From: JAMLIA01 sp039810005
GTDB taxonomy: Bacteria > Chloroflexota > Chloroflexia > Thermomicrobiales > CFX8
DNA length: 54,213 bases
Direction of reading: 5' to 3'
Assembly (NCBI GenBank): GCA_039810005.1
Contig: JBDHWD010000008.1
Span: 1-54,213 of the forward strand
The notes beneath the pieces were generated by a model that was given only the letters and a program-made list of their open reading frames with translations, searched no databases and had not been told where the DNA came from. This document shows positions 1 through 8,621 of the stretch, piece by piece (position 1 is the stretch's first letter; the number at the start of each line of letters is the position of its first letter). The translations under genes were made by a program, and so were the position numbers.

Positions 1-1950
1 TACGAGGAGATTGGCACCTGGCAGGCGTCGACTCCTGAGTCGGCTCTGGTTGCTCAGCAGCCTGTCGCCTATGGTGACGATGCGGCGGCGTTCCTCACGG
101 GTCATCTCAGCGTCATGGAAGAATTCCTGACTACGCAGCAAGAGATCATGCATGCGTTTCTGTCAGGCATGAGCGAGCAAACGCGTCCGGAATCGAATCA
201 CGTCGCACCACAGCAGCACATCCACGATCCGTCTGACGCCGGTGCTGACGCCGTGTTCCCACTCCTCGGTCAGGTAGTTTCTCACGAGCCAGGTCGAACG
301 CTGGTTGCGGAGCGCGTGTTCGACGTTCGCCACGACCGCTATCTCCTGGATCACACGTTTGGCCGCGACATTTCGCGCACCGAACCCACGCTGGCGGGAT
401 TGGCGATCATGCCGCTGACAATGAGCCTCGAGATCATTGCTGAGGCCGCAGCCTGTCTGCTACCGGGACTGCAGGTCGTTGGCATGCAGGACGTCTTCGC
501 GAGTCGCTGGCTGGCCTGGGACGAGGAGCCGCAGACATTGCGGGTCACTGCCTCCCGTGTCGCTGATGGGGAAGGGCACGCGTGTGTCCACGTCGCCCTG
601 TACAACCTGAGTGAGCCGCTAGCCGGTGCCGGGGACGCGATGTCGGCAGTCGTCGAGGCAATGGTCGTCCTGGCACCGTCGATGCCGGCCGGTGGCGCGC
701 CGAGCATTGCGCCGCCGGTTGACGCGCGGCCATCGCGGTGGACACCGGATCGACTCTATCAGGATGTCATGTTCCACGGGCCGACATGGCAAGGTGTGAG
801 CTCGATCGATCAGACGGGTGATCGCGGGATTGTAGCCACGCTGACTGTCCATCCCACGGCTGGTTTCTTCGCCGACCCAACGCCGGTGCAGTTCGTGCTC
901 GATCCGGTTGTGCTGGATGCTGCCGGTCAGGCGATCGGCTTCTGGACGACCGAGCATCTGCCCAACGCGAACGTCATCTTCCCATACCGACTCAGGTCAC
1001 TGGAGATCTATCGCGCGACACCACCTGCTGGCACTCCAGTGCGCTGCGTTGCGCAGATTGAGTTGCACGGCGAGCAGCTTGTCCGCTCCGATATTGAGCT
1101 TGTCCTGCCCGACGGTCAGGTCTGGATGCGGTTGGTTGGCTGGGAAGATAAGCGCTTTGATGTTCCCGCGCACCTTCACGACCTCATCCTGTCGCGAGGT
1201 GGCACTGTGTCATCACCGGTCCCGAGCCTGATTGGTGCAGCGGCGTCTCCCGTTCGTTGTCGGATCGTCGATACGCGAGTTGGCGGCGACAGGGCATTCT
1301 GGGTTCGTGTCTGGTCGCAGCGCATTCTCAGTTGCGCTGAACGCCACCGATTTGCTGAGCTGCGATTACCGGATCATCGGCGGCTGGAGTGGCTGGGAGC
1401 GCGCTCAGCGGCGAAGGAAGCCATCGTTGAGCTCGTCCGCGAACGCGCCGGTATTGACCTTCTGCCAGCCGATATTGAGATTGTCACCGGGCCGGATGGC
1501 CAGCCGATCGTTACGGGCGTCTGCGTCGAAGCTCTCGGCGCTGCACCGCTCGTATCGTTCTCGCATACCGATGGCGTTGCCGCCGCAGTCGTCGCAACGG
1601 CGGACCAGATGCAGGCGGTCGGGTTTGATATCGAGTTTGTCAAGGACCGACCAGCCGGATTCGACGAAATCGCGTTTACTGACCACGAGCGTGCACTGAT
1701 CAGCACCGTATCGCCGGAACATTCCGCTGAATGGCTCCTGCGCTGCTGGTGTGCCAAGGAGGCTGTCGGCAAGGCGTTTGGCACGGGCATGGACGGCGGG
1801 CCGCGGTCTCTTGCTATCGTCGCGATCGATCCGTCAGCCGGATGGGTCAATGTGCAGTCGGTTCGGAATCACACGGTCCTTAGTGCGCAGACTCAGCGCG
1901 TCGATAGTCTCGTCAGCGCGCTGGCAGTTGTGACGCGCGGAAGTCCGTGA
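1..1950 (+). CDS. Type I polyketide synthase, C-terminal part (dehydratase + phosphopantetheinyl transferase), 5' truncated
   Basis: The reading frame is open from the first base, so this is the 3' end of a larger gene; the ATG at 115 is internal. The codons before it encode a helical linker rich in FL, TQQ and M residues, of the kind found between type I PKS domains. A double-hotdog dehydratase follows: candidate catalytic His at 352-354 (DHTFG), a GLAIMP stretch, an FHGPTWQG motif, and candidate catalytic Asp at 916-918 in LDAAGQ. The C-terminal domain is a 4'-phosphopantetheinyl transferase, with GFDIE (Asp at 1627, Glu at 1633) and WCAKEAVGK (about 1750-1773) as the Mg/CoA-binding motifs. 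KS, AT and any KR would lie upstream, outside the window. A fused C-terminal PPTase implies a PKS that activates its own carrier domains, as in iterative enediyne-type and some lipid PKSs. The product cannot be told from this part. Confidence 0.85.
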   Translation, partial: YEEIGTWQASTPESALVAQQPVAYGDDAAAFLTGHLSVMEEFLTTQQEIMHAFLSGMSEQTRPESNHVAPQQHIHDPSDAGADAVFPLLGQVVSHEPGRTLVAERVFDVRHDRYLLDHTFGRDISRTEPTLAGLAIMPLTMSLEIIAEAAACLLPGLQVVGMQDVFASRWLAWDEEPQTLRVTASRVADGEGHACVHVALYNLSEPLAGAGDAMSAVVEAMVVLAPSMPAGGAPSIAPPVDARPSRWTPDRLYQDVMFHGPTWQGVSSIDQTGDRGIVATLTVHPTAGFFADPTPVQFVLDPVVLDAAGQAIGFWTTEHLPNANVIFPYRLRSLEIYRATPPAGTPVRCVAQIELHGEQLVRSDIELVLPDGQVWMRLVGWEDKRFDVPAHLHDLILSRGGTVSSPVPSLIGAAASPVRCRIVDTRVGGDRAFWVRVWSQRILSCAERHRFAELRLPDHRRLEWLGARSAAKEAIVELVRERAGIDLLPADIEIVTGPDGQPIVTGVCVEALGAAPLVSFSHTDGVAAAVVATADQMQAVGFDIEFVKDRPAGFDEIAFTDHERALISTVSPEHSAEWLLRCWCAKEAVGKAFGTGMDGGPRSLAIVAIDPSAGWVNVQSVRNHTVLSAQTQRVDSLVSALAVVTRGSP

Positions 1951-2007
1951 GTCACTGCGTCGTCGAGTCCGCATAACGGGTCTTTACCTATCTCAAAGGA
2001 GTCCATA

Positions 2008-2310
2008 GTGACGCGCAAAGCCGATCCGGAGGTTCTCGCAGCGATTCTGGATCTGATCAACGATATGGCCGATGACTGGGAGTACTCCGGGCCGGTGACC
2101 GAGGAGACGCTTTTCCTCACCGATATGGGCCTCGAGTCGCTCGACCTCGTCATTCTCGGGACGATGATTCAGCAGCGTTATGGGCAATTGCCGTTCGCGG
2201 AGTTCCTGGCCGAGATCGGGCAGCGCCCAGTTGAAGAGCGCGATGTAACGGTCGGGGAACTGGTGAACTACGTCAGCGACCATCGTCAGACAGTAGCGGC
2301 GAGGGAGTGA
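2008..2310 (+). CDS. Acyl carrier protein (discrete)
   Basis: This is a 100-residue single-domain carrier protein. The phosphopantetheine site is in DMGLESLDLV, where Ser is preceded by Glu rather than the more usual Asp. The rest fits the four-helix ACP fold, ending in a helix that contains VGELVNYV. The start is GTG, supported by AAAGGAG at about 1995-2001. It begins 57 bp after the PKS gene and overlaps the next frame by 4 nt if that gene uses its GTG at 2307, so it is clearly co-transcribed. It probably holds the starter unit, an extender unit or the acyl product for the PKS or for a downstream transferase. The PPTase fused to the PKS is an obvious candidate for activating it; that is inference. 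Confidence 0.85.
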   Translation: MTRKADPEVLAAILDLINDMADDWEYSGPVTEETLFLTDMGLESLDLVILGTMIQQRYGQLPFAEFLAEIGQRPVEERDVTVGELVNYVSDHRQTVAARE

Positions 2311-2315
2311 GCGCG

Positions 2316-3905
2316 ATGCCGAAGACGTTACTGCTCGGCCTGGACGGCGCGACCTTCACCGTTCTCGATCCGCTCATCGAGCGTGGCAAGATGCCGTTCC
2401 TGGAGAAATTGATCGCTGAAGGCGTCCGGTCACCGCTGCGCTCGATAGTCCCGGCGCTGACACCGCCTGCCTGGACAACCGTGATGACCGGCAAGCGGCC
2501 CGGTAAGCACGGTGTGTTCGACTTTTTCCAGAAGGAGGAGCCGGACAGCCGCTACTTTCAATTCGCCAGTTCGCACAACGTCAAGAGCGAGACGATCTGG
2601 TCAGTTGCGAGCGAGCATGGCCTGAAGGTCGTCAGCCTGAACTTCCCGCTGATGTTCCCGCCGCCAGCGGTCAATGGCTATATCGTGCCCGGTGGCTGGA
2701 TGCCCTGGCGACAGCTGCGGTTGGGATGCTACCCGCCCGGACTGTTCGATCGTCTGAAGTCGTTGCCGAGCTTCAATCCGCGTGAGTTGGCGCTGGACAT
2801 GACGCTCGAGGCCAAAGCGCTGGAGGGCTGCGCGGCCGAGGAATATGCCGACTGGATCCGGCTGCACTCGCGCCGCGAAGCGCGCTGGTCGGAAATCCTG
2901 CGCTCCATCATGGCGGACGACGATGTCGACCTGGTCGGGGTCGTCTTCGATGGCGCGGATAAGCTCCAGCACCTCTGCTGGCGGTTTCTGGATCCCGCGA
3001 TGCGACCCGCTGAGCCGAATGCCTGGGAGCAGGAGATCATCGATCTTTGCGAGGAGTATTTCGCGCGGCTCGATGCCATTCTTGCCGACATCGTCGAGCA
3101 GGCTGGAGCCGATGCCACGGTCGTTGTTGCATCGGACCACGGCTTTGGCGCATCGCACGATGTCTTCTATATCAACGCCTGGCTGGAGGAGCAGGGTTTC
3201 CTGGTCTGGAAAGACGAGGCCTGGGAGAGCCAGGAGGTCGATCCACAGATCGGCTTCGCAAACATCACGCGACACATTAACGAGCTGAACTGGGACAGGA
3301 CTGTTGCGTACGCGGCAACACCGAGCAGCCTCGGGATCAACATCGTCGAGCAGCCGAATGCAGTTGGCGGCAGGGACAGAGCAACGATCCTTGCTGACCT
3401 CGTGTCTGCGCTACGGCAAGTCAGGAATCCATGGACCGGTCAGCCGATTGTTGCTCAGATACACAGCCGCGACGAGGCGTTCACCGGCCCGTTCGAGCGG
3501 TACGGGCCAGACCTGACCCTGACGCTCGCCGACGGCGCAGCGATCTCGATCTTGCGCTCCGATGTTCTGTTCCGTCGACGTGACATCCCATTGGGGAACC
3601 ACAAGTGGGATGGTGTGTTCATCGCTCGCGGCCCCGGCATCCGCGCCGGAGAGAGCGTGGATGAGGTGTCGCTCGTCGACATCGCGCCGCTGCTGCTCTA
3701 TAGCCTCGATCTCCCGATCCCAACCGACGTTGATGGAGTCGTGCCGCCGCAGGTCGTCCGACCGGAGCAGATCGAGCAGCGTCCGCCGAAGTGGTTCACC
3801 CCGGAAGGTGCGACGGCGATGCCCACTGACTCGGATATCGAAATCGACAGCGACGACGAAGCGACGATTCTCAGCCGTCTGCGCGCGCTGGGCTACGTTG
3901 AATGA
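2316..3905 (+). CDS. Alkaline phosphatase superfamily phosphodiesterase/nucleotide pyrophosphatase-like protein
   Basis: The 529-residue protein belongs to the type I phosphodiesterase/nucleotide pyrophosphatase branch of the alkaline phosphatase superfamily. Metal-site motifs are visible: GLDGATF at the N-terminus (Asp10), a TPPAWTTVMTG segment at about 49-59 with the likely nucleophilic Thr, then VVASDHGFG and GNHKWDGVF supplying Asp and His ligands. No signal peptide is seen, so it is probably cytoplasmic. ATG 2316 is preferred because GGAG lies 8 nt upstream; GTG 2307 would overlap the ACP stop. The substrate is unknown. Within a PKS operon it could cleave a phospho- or nucleotide-linked intermediate. 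A second, shorter member of the superfamily is encoded at 48438-49709. Confidence 0.8.
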   Translation: MPKTLLLGLDGATFTVLDPLIERGKMPFLEKLIAEGVRSPLRSIVPALTPPAWTTVMTGKRPGKHGVFDFFQKEEPDSRYFQFASSHNVKSETIWSVASEHGLKVVSLNFPLMFPPPAVNGYIVPGGWMPWRQLRLGCYPPGLFDRLKSLPSFNPRELALDMTLEAKALEGCAAEEYADWIRLHSRREARWSEILRSIMADDDVDLVGVVFDGADKLQHLCWRFLDPAMRPAEPNAWEQEIIDLCEEYFARLDAILADIVEQAGADATVVVASDHGFGASHDVFYINAWLEEQGFLVWKDEAWESQEVDPQIGFANITRHINELNWDRTVAYAATPSSLGINIVEQPNAVGGRDRATILADLVSALRQVRNPWTGQPIVAQIHSRDEAFTGPFERYGPDLTLTLADGAAISILRSDVLFRRRDIPLGNHKWDGVFIARGPGIRAGESVDEVSLVDIAPLLLYSLDLPIPTDVDGVVPPQVVRPEQIEQRPPKWFTPEGATAMPTDSDIEIDSDDEATILSRLRALGYVE

Positions 3906-3925
3906 CCACAGACAGAGAGCTATAG

Positions 3926-4780
3926 ATGCCGAAGGTTGTTCTACGCAGCGGGGTGAAAATCCACTACCAGCAGATTGGCCAGGGGCCGGATGTCGTGATG
4001 GTGCACGGCCTGACCGGCAACCTCGCTGTCTGGCATCTGCAGATCATCCCGCAACTGATGAATCGATACCGAATCACGACCTACGACCTGCGCGGTCATG
4101 GGTATAGCGAGATGACGCCGTCCGGCTATTCCGGCGATGACATGGCGGTGGATCTGCGCGATCTGCTCGACGCGTTGGAGATCGAACGCCCAGCACTTGT
4201 CGGCCACAGTTATGGCGCGGACATATCGCTCTATTTCGCGCATCACTTCCCCGATCGCGTCCAGCAGGTTGTCGCGATTGAAGCGGCGTTACCGGCGATG
4301 ATCTACACGCGCGAGGCGGAAGACTGGAAAGGCTGGGACTACTGGAGCGAGGTGCTGGAACGCTCCGGCCACGAAGTGCCGCCCGAGCGACGCACCGACG
4401 TCGAATATCTCTTCAGGCTCAGCCTTGAAGTGCCCAAGAAGTGGGGGCCGCTGAACGGGCTGCCGCGCAATCCGAAGCCGTTCCTGCGTCTGATCGATGA
4501 GACGACGATGGCAACCGACACAATGGAGATCGGCAGCCTGACGCTCGAAGAGATCGCTAACATCCAGACGCCGGTCGTTCAGATCTTCAGCGACGGCTCC
4601 GCGTTTCTCGGCACATACGAATACCTGCGCGATCACCTGCCTCACGTGCGGTCCGTCCTGCTGCCGCGCACCGAGTGGGGACACTTCGGGCCGCTTGAGC
4701 AGCCCGAGCTCGTCGCCGCCGAAATTCTCAACGCGTTGGAACACGAACCTGCAATTTCAGCACTGAAGGAGGAGCGATGA
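3926..4780 (+). CDS. Alpha/beta-fold hydrolase
   Basis: The protein is 284 residues with a classic alpha/beta hydrolase core: oxyanion-hole region VMVHGLTGN near residue 25, DLRGHGYS near 54-61, nucleophile elbow GHSYG with Ser95, and a C-terminal catalytic His in WGHFGPLEQPE. It lacks a signal peptide. It lies 20 bp after the phosphodiesterase and its stop overlaps the next start (ATGA), so it is translationally coupled to the SDR gene. In this setting it may release or trim the polyketide chain, since no thioesterase domain is visible at the PKS end. Epoxide hydrolase, esterase or haloalkane-type activity cannot be excluded from motifs alone. Confidence 0.8.
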   Translation: MPKVVLRSGVKIHYQQIGQGPDVVMVHGLTGNLAVWHLQIIPQLMNRYRITTYDLRGHGYSEMTPSGYSGDDMAVDLRDLLDALEIERPALVGHSYGADISLYFAHHFPDRVQQVVAIEAALPAMIYTREAEDWKGWDYWSEVLERSGHEVPPERRTDVEYLFRLSLEVPKKWGPLNGLPRNPKPFLRLIDETTMATDTMEIGSLTLEEIANIQTPVVQIFSDGSAFLGTYEYLRDHLPHVRSVLLPRTEWGHFGPLEQPELVAAEILNALEHEPAISALKEER

Positions 4781-5694
4781 CTGCATCCGCTGGTTCGCCG
4801 GGCGACACGATCCTCGTCACCGGTAGCTCGACCGGCCTTGGCCTGGAAACCGCCATCTATCTCGCCAAGCGCGGCTTCAACGTCTATGCGACGGTGCGGG
4901 ACATCGCCGCTGAGCCGAAAGTGCAGCAGGCAGCGTCCGATCGCGGCGTGTCACTGAAGGTCCTTGAATTAGACATAACCGACCAATCCAGTATCGAGAC
5001 GGCTGTCAATCAGATCATTGAGGAAGCTGGATCCATTTACGGCCTGGTAAACAACGGCGGAATCGGCCTGCGTGGTTGCCTTGAAGACCTCGCCGACGAT
5101 GAGATCCGTCAGGTGTTTGAGACAAACGTCTTCGGAACGATCGCGGTCACCAAGGCGGTGCTGCCGCACATGCGTGCTGCTGGCCGTGGTCGCGTCTTGA
5201 CGGTGTCGTCGGTCGGGGGACGCATTTCGTCGTTCGGCGTCTCGATGTACTGCGCCAGCAAGTTCGCGCTCGAAGGGTTCGGCGAGGCATTGGCGCTTGA
5301 GATCGCGCCATTCGGGCTGCAGTCTGTGCTGATTGAGCCGGGGATTATCGACACTACGCGCTGGACGACACACCGCGGCCTCGCCGAGGGCGCGATGGAT
5401 CCCGAGAGTCCGTACTACCGTATGTTCCAGGTGAGCGAAGTGATGTCGGACGAGGTCGTCGCCCGCTCGAAGACGACTGCGGCTGACGTAGGCAAAGCCA
5501 TCCACACGGCGTTGACCGTCGAAACGCCGAAGATGCGCTACATCGTCGGCAAACCGGCATCGGCGGTCGTGAAGCTTCGACGCTTGCTGCCTGAGCCGTT
5601 CTTCGAGAAGGTCTACTTTGGCGGGATGGTCAAGCGCCTGGAAAAGGAAGCAGCCGAGGCCGAAGCCCCGCCAGCGTCAACGGTCACGCAATGA
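4777..5694 (+). CDS. Short-chain dehydrogenase/reductase (SDR)
   Basis: This 305-residue classical SDR has the cofactor motif TGSSTGLG at residues 15-22, an NNGG segment (usually NNAG), a catalytic Ser in VSSVGGR and the YCASK active-site pair near residue 155. After the active site comes IEPGIIDT. The C-terminus is longer than in a 250-residue SDR and ends in a charged, Ala/Glu-rich tail. It starts inside the end of the hydrolase gene with a 4-nt overlap. A role in reducing a ketone or oxidising an alcohol on the polyketide or on its sugar is plausible from the context. Confidence 0.8.
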   Translation: MTASAGSPGDTILVTGSSTGLGLETAIYLAKRGFNVYATVRDIAAEPKVQQAASDRGVSLKVLELDITDQSSIETAVNQIIEEAGSIYGLVNNGGIGLRGCLEDLADDEIRQVFETNVFGTIAVTKAVLPHMRAAGRGRVLTVSSVGGRISSFGVSMYCASKFALEGFGEALALEIAPFGLQSVLIEPGIIDTTRWTTHRGLAEGAMDPESPYYRMFQVSEVMSDEVVARSKTTAADVGKAIHTALTVETPKMRYIVGKPASAVVKLRRLLPEPFFEKVYFGGMVKRLEKEAAEAEAPPASTVTQ

Positions 5695-5740
5695 GCCACG
5701 GCATCTGTCGGTTGCTGCGCGCGAGTTGGGAGGCCCGCTG

Positions 5741-7048
5741 ATGGGACGGTATCTGCTCACCTGCTGGCCATTTGCCGGGCACATCAGCCCGTTCATGAGC
5801 GTGGCGCTGGCGTTGCGTGACGCGGGACATGACGTTGCAATCTATTCCGGCGAATCTGCTCGCGAAGCGGTCGAGCGCGAAAACATCGCCTTCTTTCCGT
5901 TTGAGCGCCTGTCGGAAACCGGCGCGACGAGCAGCATGATCTCAATGGATACGGCAGCGCCATCGGGGCGTCCCGTTGCCGGCAACGTGCTCCAGATCTT
6001 CCGTGACTGGCTCGTCGAAACGATGCCGGACCAGGTTGCTGACCTGCAACCGATCGTCGAATCGTGGCAGCCCGACGTCATTGTCAGTGAGACAGCGATG
6101 TGGGGCCCGATCTTCGTCCTGTCCGAAACGGGCCGGGTTCCGGTCGCCATCCTCTCGACATTGCTCGGCTGCCTTGTGCCGGGAGCAGACGCGCCGCCCG
6201 CCGGACTCGGCATGGCGCCGCCGCGGTCGTTCGGCGCGAAGATGCTGACGAAGGGGATCAATCGCGGGACGGAGCTTGCCGGTCGGCGATTGCGTGGGCG
6301 AGTTAACGAGATTCGCGCAGACTACGGTCTGCCGGCATTGACGATGTCGATGAACCGCCAGACCGGGAGGCTGCCGCTTTACATGATCGGTAGCCTCCCG
6401 GAGCTCGACTACAATCGCCAGGACCTGCCGGATTCGGTCCGCTACATCGGCCCGCTGGCCTGGCATCCGACCGCGGACATGCCCGATCCGGAGTGGCTCG
6501 CTGACCTGCCGAAGGATCGCCCGTGGGTCCACGTCACCGAGAGCACGCTCAGCTTTGGCGATCCGTTCGTGCTACGGGCCGGCGCACAAGGGCTAGCCGG
6601 CCTGCCGATGGAGGTCATCCTGACCAGCGGTCGGCAGCGCTCGATTGCCGATCTGGATCTCGGCGAGCTGGCACCGAACATCCACGCAGCTGACTGGATC
6701 AATCACAACACGCTGCTACCGCAATGTTCGGTACTCGTCACAACCGGCGGTGCAGGCACGGTCATGAGCGCCCTGCGCGCTGGCGTGCCGCTCGTCATCA
6801 TCCCGACAACGTGGGACAAGCCAGATAACGCGCGACGGATTGTGGACGCCGGCGTTGGTGTGCGGCTGCCGGCCAAGCGCTGCACTCCGGCAGGCTTGCG
6901 GGCTGTGGTCGGCGAAGTGCTCAGCAAACCGCGCTATCGTGAGAACGCACAGCGACTTGCTGAGCGGCTGAACGCTGCCTCCGGTCCAACGCAGGCGGTG
7001 GCGCTCCTGGAGGAGCTCGCGGCGAGCCGAATGAGCGTGACGCGATGA
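5741..7048 (+). CDS. GT1-family glycosyltransferase (MGT/UGT-like), first copy
   Basis: The protein is 435 residues when started at ATG 5741, which follows GGGAGG by about 8 nt; the frame is open further upstream but overlaps the SDR gene. It has the two-domain GT-B layout of macrolide and natural-product glycosyltransferases. The N-terminal acceptor domain opens with LLTCWPFAGH, whose His matches the catalytic base position. The C-terminal donor domain has TTGGAGTVMSAL and GVPLVIIPTTWDKPDNARR, the nucleotide-sugar-binding region. The enzyme would transfer a sugar from an NDP donor to a lipophilic acceptor, here probably the polyketide. A clear paralogue follows at 7283. Confidence 0.85.
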   Translation: MGRYLLTCWPFAGHISPFMSVALALRDAGHDVAIYSGESAREAVERENIAFFPFERLSETGATSSMISMDTAAPSGRPVAGNVLQIFRDWLVETMPDQVADLQPIVESWQPDVIVSETAMWGPIFVLSETGRVPVAILSTLLGCLVPGADAPPAGLGMAPPRSFGAKMLTKGINRGTELAGRRLRGRVNEIRADYGLPALTMSMNRQTGRLPLYMIGSLPELDYNRQDLPDSVRYIGPLAWHPTADMPDPEWLADLPKDRPWVHVTESTLSFGDPFVLRAGAQGLAGLPMEVILTSGRQRSIADLDLGELAPNIHAADWINHNTLLPQCSVLVTTGGAGTVMSALRAGVPLVIIPTTWDKPDNARRIVDAGVGVRLPAKRCTPAGLRAVVGEVLSKPRYRENAQRLAERLNAASGPTQAVALLEELAASRMSVTR

Positions 7049-7090
7049 TCGTCTGTCCCCGAAAGGCGGCGATCAGCACATTACAGGATA

Positions 7091-7107
7091 GTCACCGATG
7101 CGGTGAC
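7091..7107. promoter_or_regulatory. Candidate operator palindrome between the two glycosyltransferase genes
   Basis: A perfect inverted repeat, GTCACC-GATGC-GGTGAC, sits in the 234-bp gap between the glycosyltransferase genes, and a further GTCAC lies a few bases downstream. No T-run follows, so it is not an obvious terminator. It may bind a dimeric regulator. This gap is the only long break inside the otherwise tight gene run from 1 to 8578. Confidence 0.25.
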
Positions 7108-7282
7108 ACGAAAGTCACATCTTGCGCACACGTCGTCGGATGCGCTATATGATGACGTATCGAACTCAGAGATGGGTGGGTTGCGCTTCACGTCGTCCGA
7201 CAACCTGTGAAGGCAGCTTGACTCGACAGGTAGCCCCAGTGAGCCGTAGCTTCGTAGTACCTGGATCGGGGCCGTCGTTGCC

Positions 7283-8578
7283 ATGAGTGCTCGTGCATTG
7301 TTGACATGCTGGCCATTCCCCGGCCACGTCTTCCCGCAAATGAGTATCGCGCATGCGTTGCGAGAGCGCGGCTGCGACGTCGCGATCTACACGGCCGAAG
7401 AATCTCGCAACCTGGTGGAGTCCGAAGGCTTCAGGTTTTTCCCGTTCCGGGCGCTGAAGCCGGAGAGCTATGAGCGCATCCACCAGATGGAGCAGACAGT
7501 TGGTGGCCGCCGGCAATCGGCCCGGGTCGGGCATCAGGCGTTCCGTAACTGGCTCGTCGAGACGATCCCCGAGCAAGTCTCCGACATCCAGGTCATCCTG
7601 GATGAGTGGCAGCCGGACGTGATCGTGACCGACATGAACATGTGGGGACCAATCCTCATCCTCTGGGAGGCAGTGCCGATTCCGGTCGCGCTGTTGTCGT
7701 CGCTCGGTTCGATGATCCCGGGGCCGGACGCGCCGCCCTGGGGGTTCGGCATGGCCCCGCCCAGAACGACCGGCGCAAAGATTCTGGCCCGGATGCTTAA
7801 CGGCACGATCGACGTGGCCGCAACCGGTCTGCGACGGCGCGTCGATTTCTTCCGCGCCCAGCACGGTCTCGAGCCGATGGGATGCTCCGTCAACGAATTC
7901 GCTGGCCGCCTGCCGCTCTACATCGTCGGTAACGTGCGCGAGTTCGACTACGATCGACGTGACCTACCGGAGTCAGTCCAGTATGTCGGCGCGTGCATGT
8001 GGCATCCCCCACGGCTTGCCGACGGGGCGACCTGGCTCGACGAGATCCCGAGCGACATGCCGTGGGTCCACGTGACGGAGGGCACATCGCATTTCCAGGA
8101 TCCGTTCGTCCTTCGTTCAGCGCTTGAGGGTTTGGCCGATCGATCGATGCAGGTGATCGTGACCGCCGGGCGCTCACGTGACGTGCCGGTTGAGGGCGAT
8201 CTCGCGCCGAACCTGCACCTTGTTGACTGGGTCAATCACGACACGCTGTTGCCACGCTGCGCAGCCATCGTGACGACCGGCGGCAACGGCACGGTGATGA
8301 GTGCCATGAAGGCCGGAGTTCCGCTGGTGATTGTCCCGACAACCTGGGACAAGCCGGACAACGCCCGCCGGGTCGTTGAGGCCGGTGCCGGGGTGCGTCT
8401 CGCGCCGCGCAAGTGCACGCCCGAAGGCTTACGAGCCGCTGTCGAAGACGTGTTGTCGGACGAACGGTATCGCACGAACGCACGACGGATCGCGCAGCAC
8501 CTGGCGAACGCGCCGGGGCCGCCGCGAGCTGCGCAGCTTATCGAGCGCCTGGCTCAGCCGGTCGCAGTGCCAATGTAA
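7283..8578 (+). CDS. GT1-family glycosyltransferase (MGT/UGT-like), second copy
   Basis: The 431-residue GT-B enzyme is plainly paralogous to the preceding gene. It shares the opening LLTCWPFPGH, the central WQPDVIV and MWGPI blocks, and the donor-site TTGGNGTVMSAMKAGVP followed by PTTWDKPDNARR. The specificity region between about residues 60 and 200 differs more, so it probably uses a different acceptor position or a different sugar. The start is ATG 7283. Two adjacent glycosyltransferases suggest a di-glycosylated product. No sugar biosynthesis genes are seen nearby, so the NDP-sugar would come from central metabolism or from genes outside the window. Confidence 0.85.
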   Translation: MSARALLTCWPFPGHVFPQMSIAHALRERGCDVAIYTAEESRNLVESEGFRFFPFRALKPESYERIHQMEQTVGGRRQSARVGHQAFRNWLVETIPEQVSDIQVILDEWQPDVIVTDMNMWGPILILWEAVPIPVALLSSLGSMIPGPDAPPWGFGMAPPRTTGAKILARMLNGTIDVAATGLRRRVDFFRAQHGLEPMGCSVNEFAGRLPLYIVGNVREFDYDRRDLPESVQYVGACMWHPPRLADGATWLDEIPSDMPWVHVTEGTSHFQDPFVLRSALEGLADRSMQVIVTAGRSRDVPVEGDLAPNLHLVDWVNHDTLLPRCAAIVTTGGNGTVMSAMKAGVPLVIVPTTWDKPDNARRVVEAGAGVRLAPRKCTPEGLRAAVEDVLSDERYRTNARRIAQHLANAPGPPRAAQLIERLAQPVAVPM

Positions 8579-8621
8579 TGTCGACGGATTAGTTGTGGTG
8601 GATCGGGATGCAGGAGGACGA

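Noticed and set aside
8331..8621. N-terminal extension of the propeller/Fn3 protein
   Set aside because: It overlaps the glycosyltransferase gene in another frame. ATG 8622 has a strong AGGAGG and begins a signal sequence.
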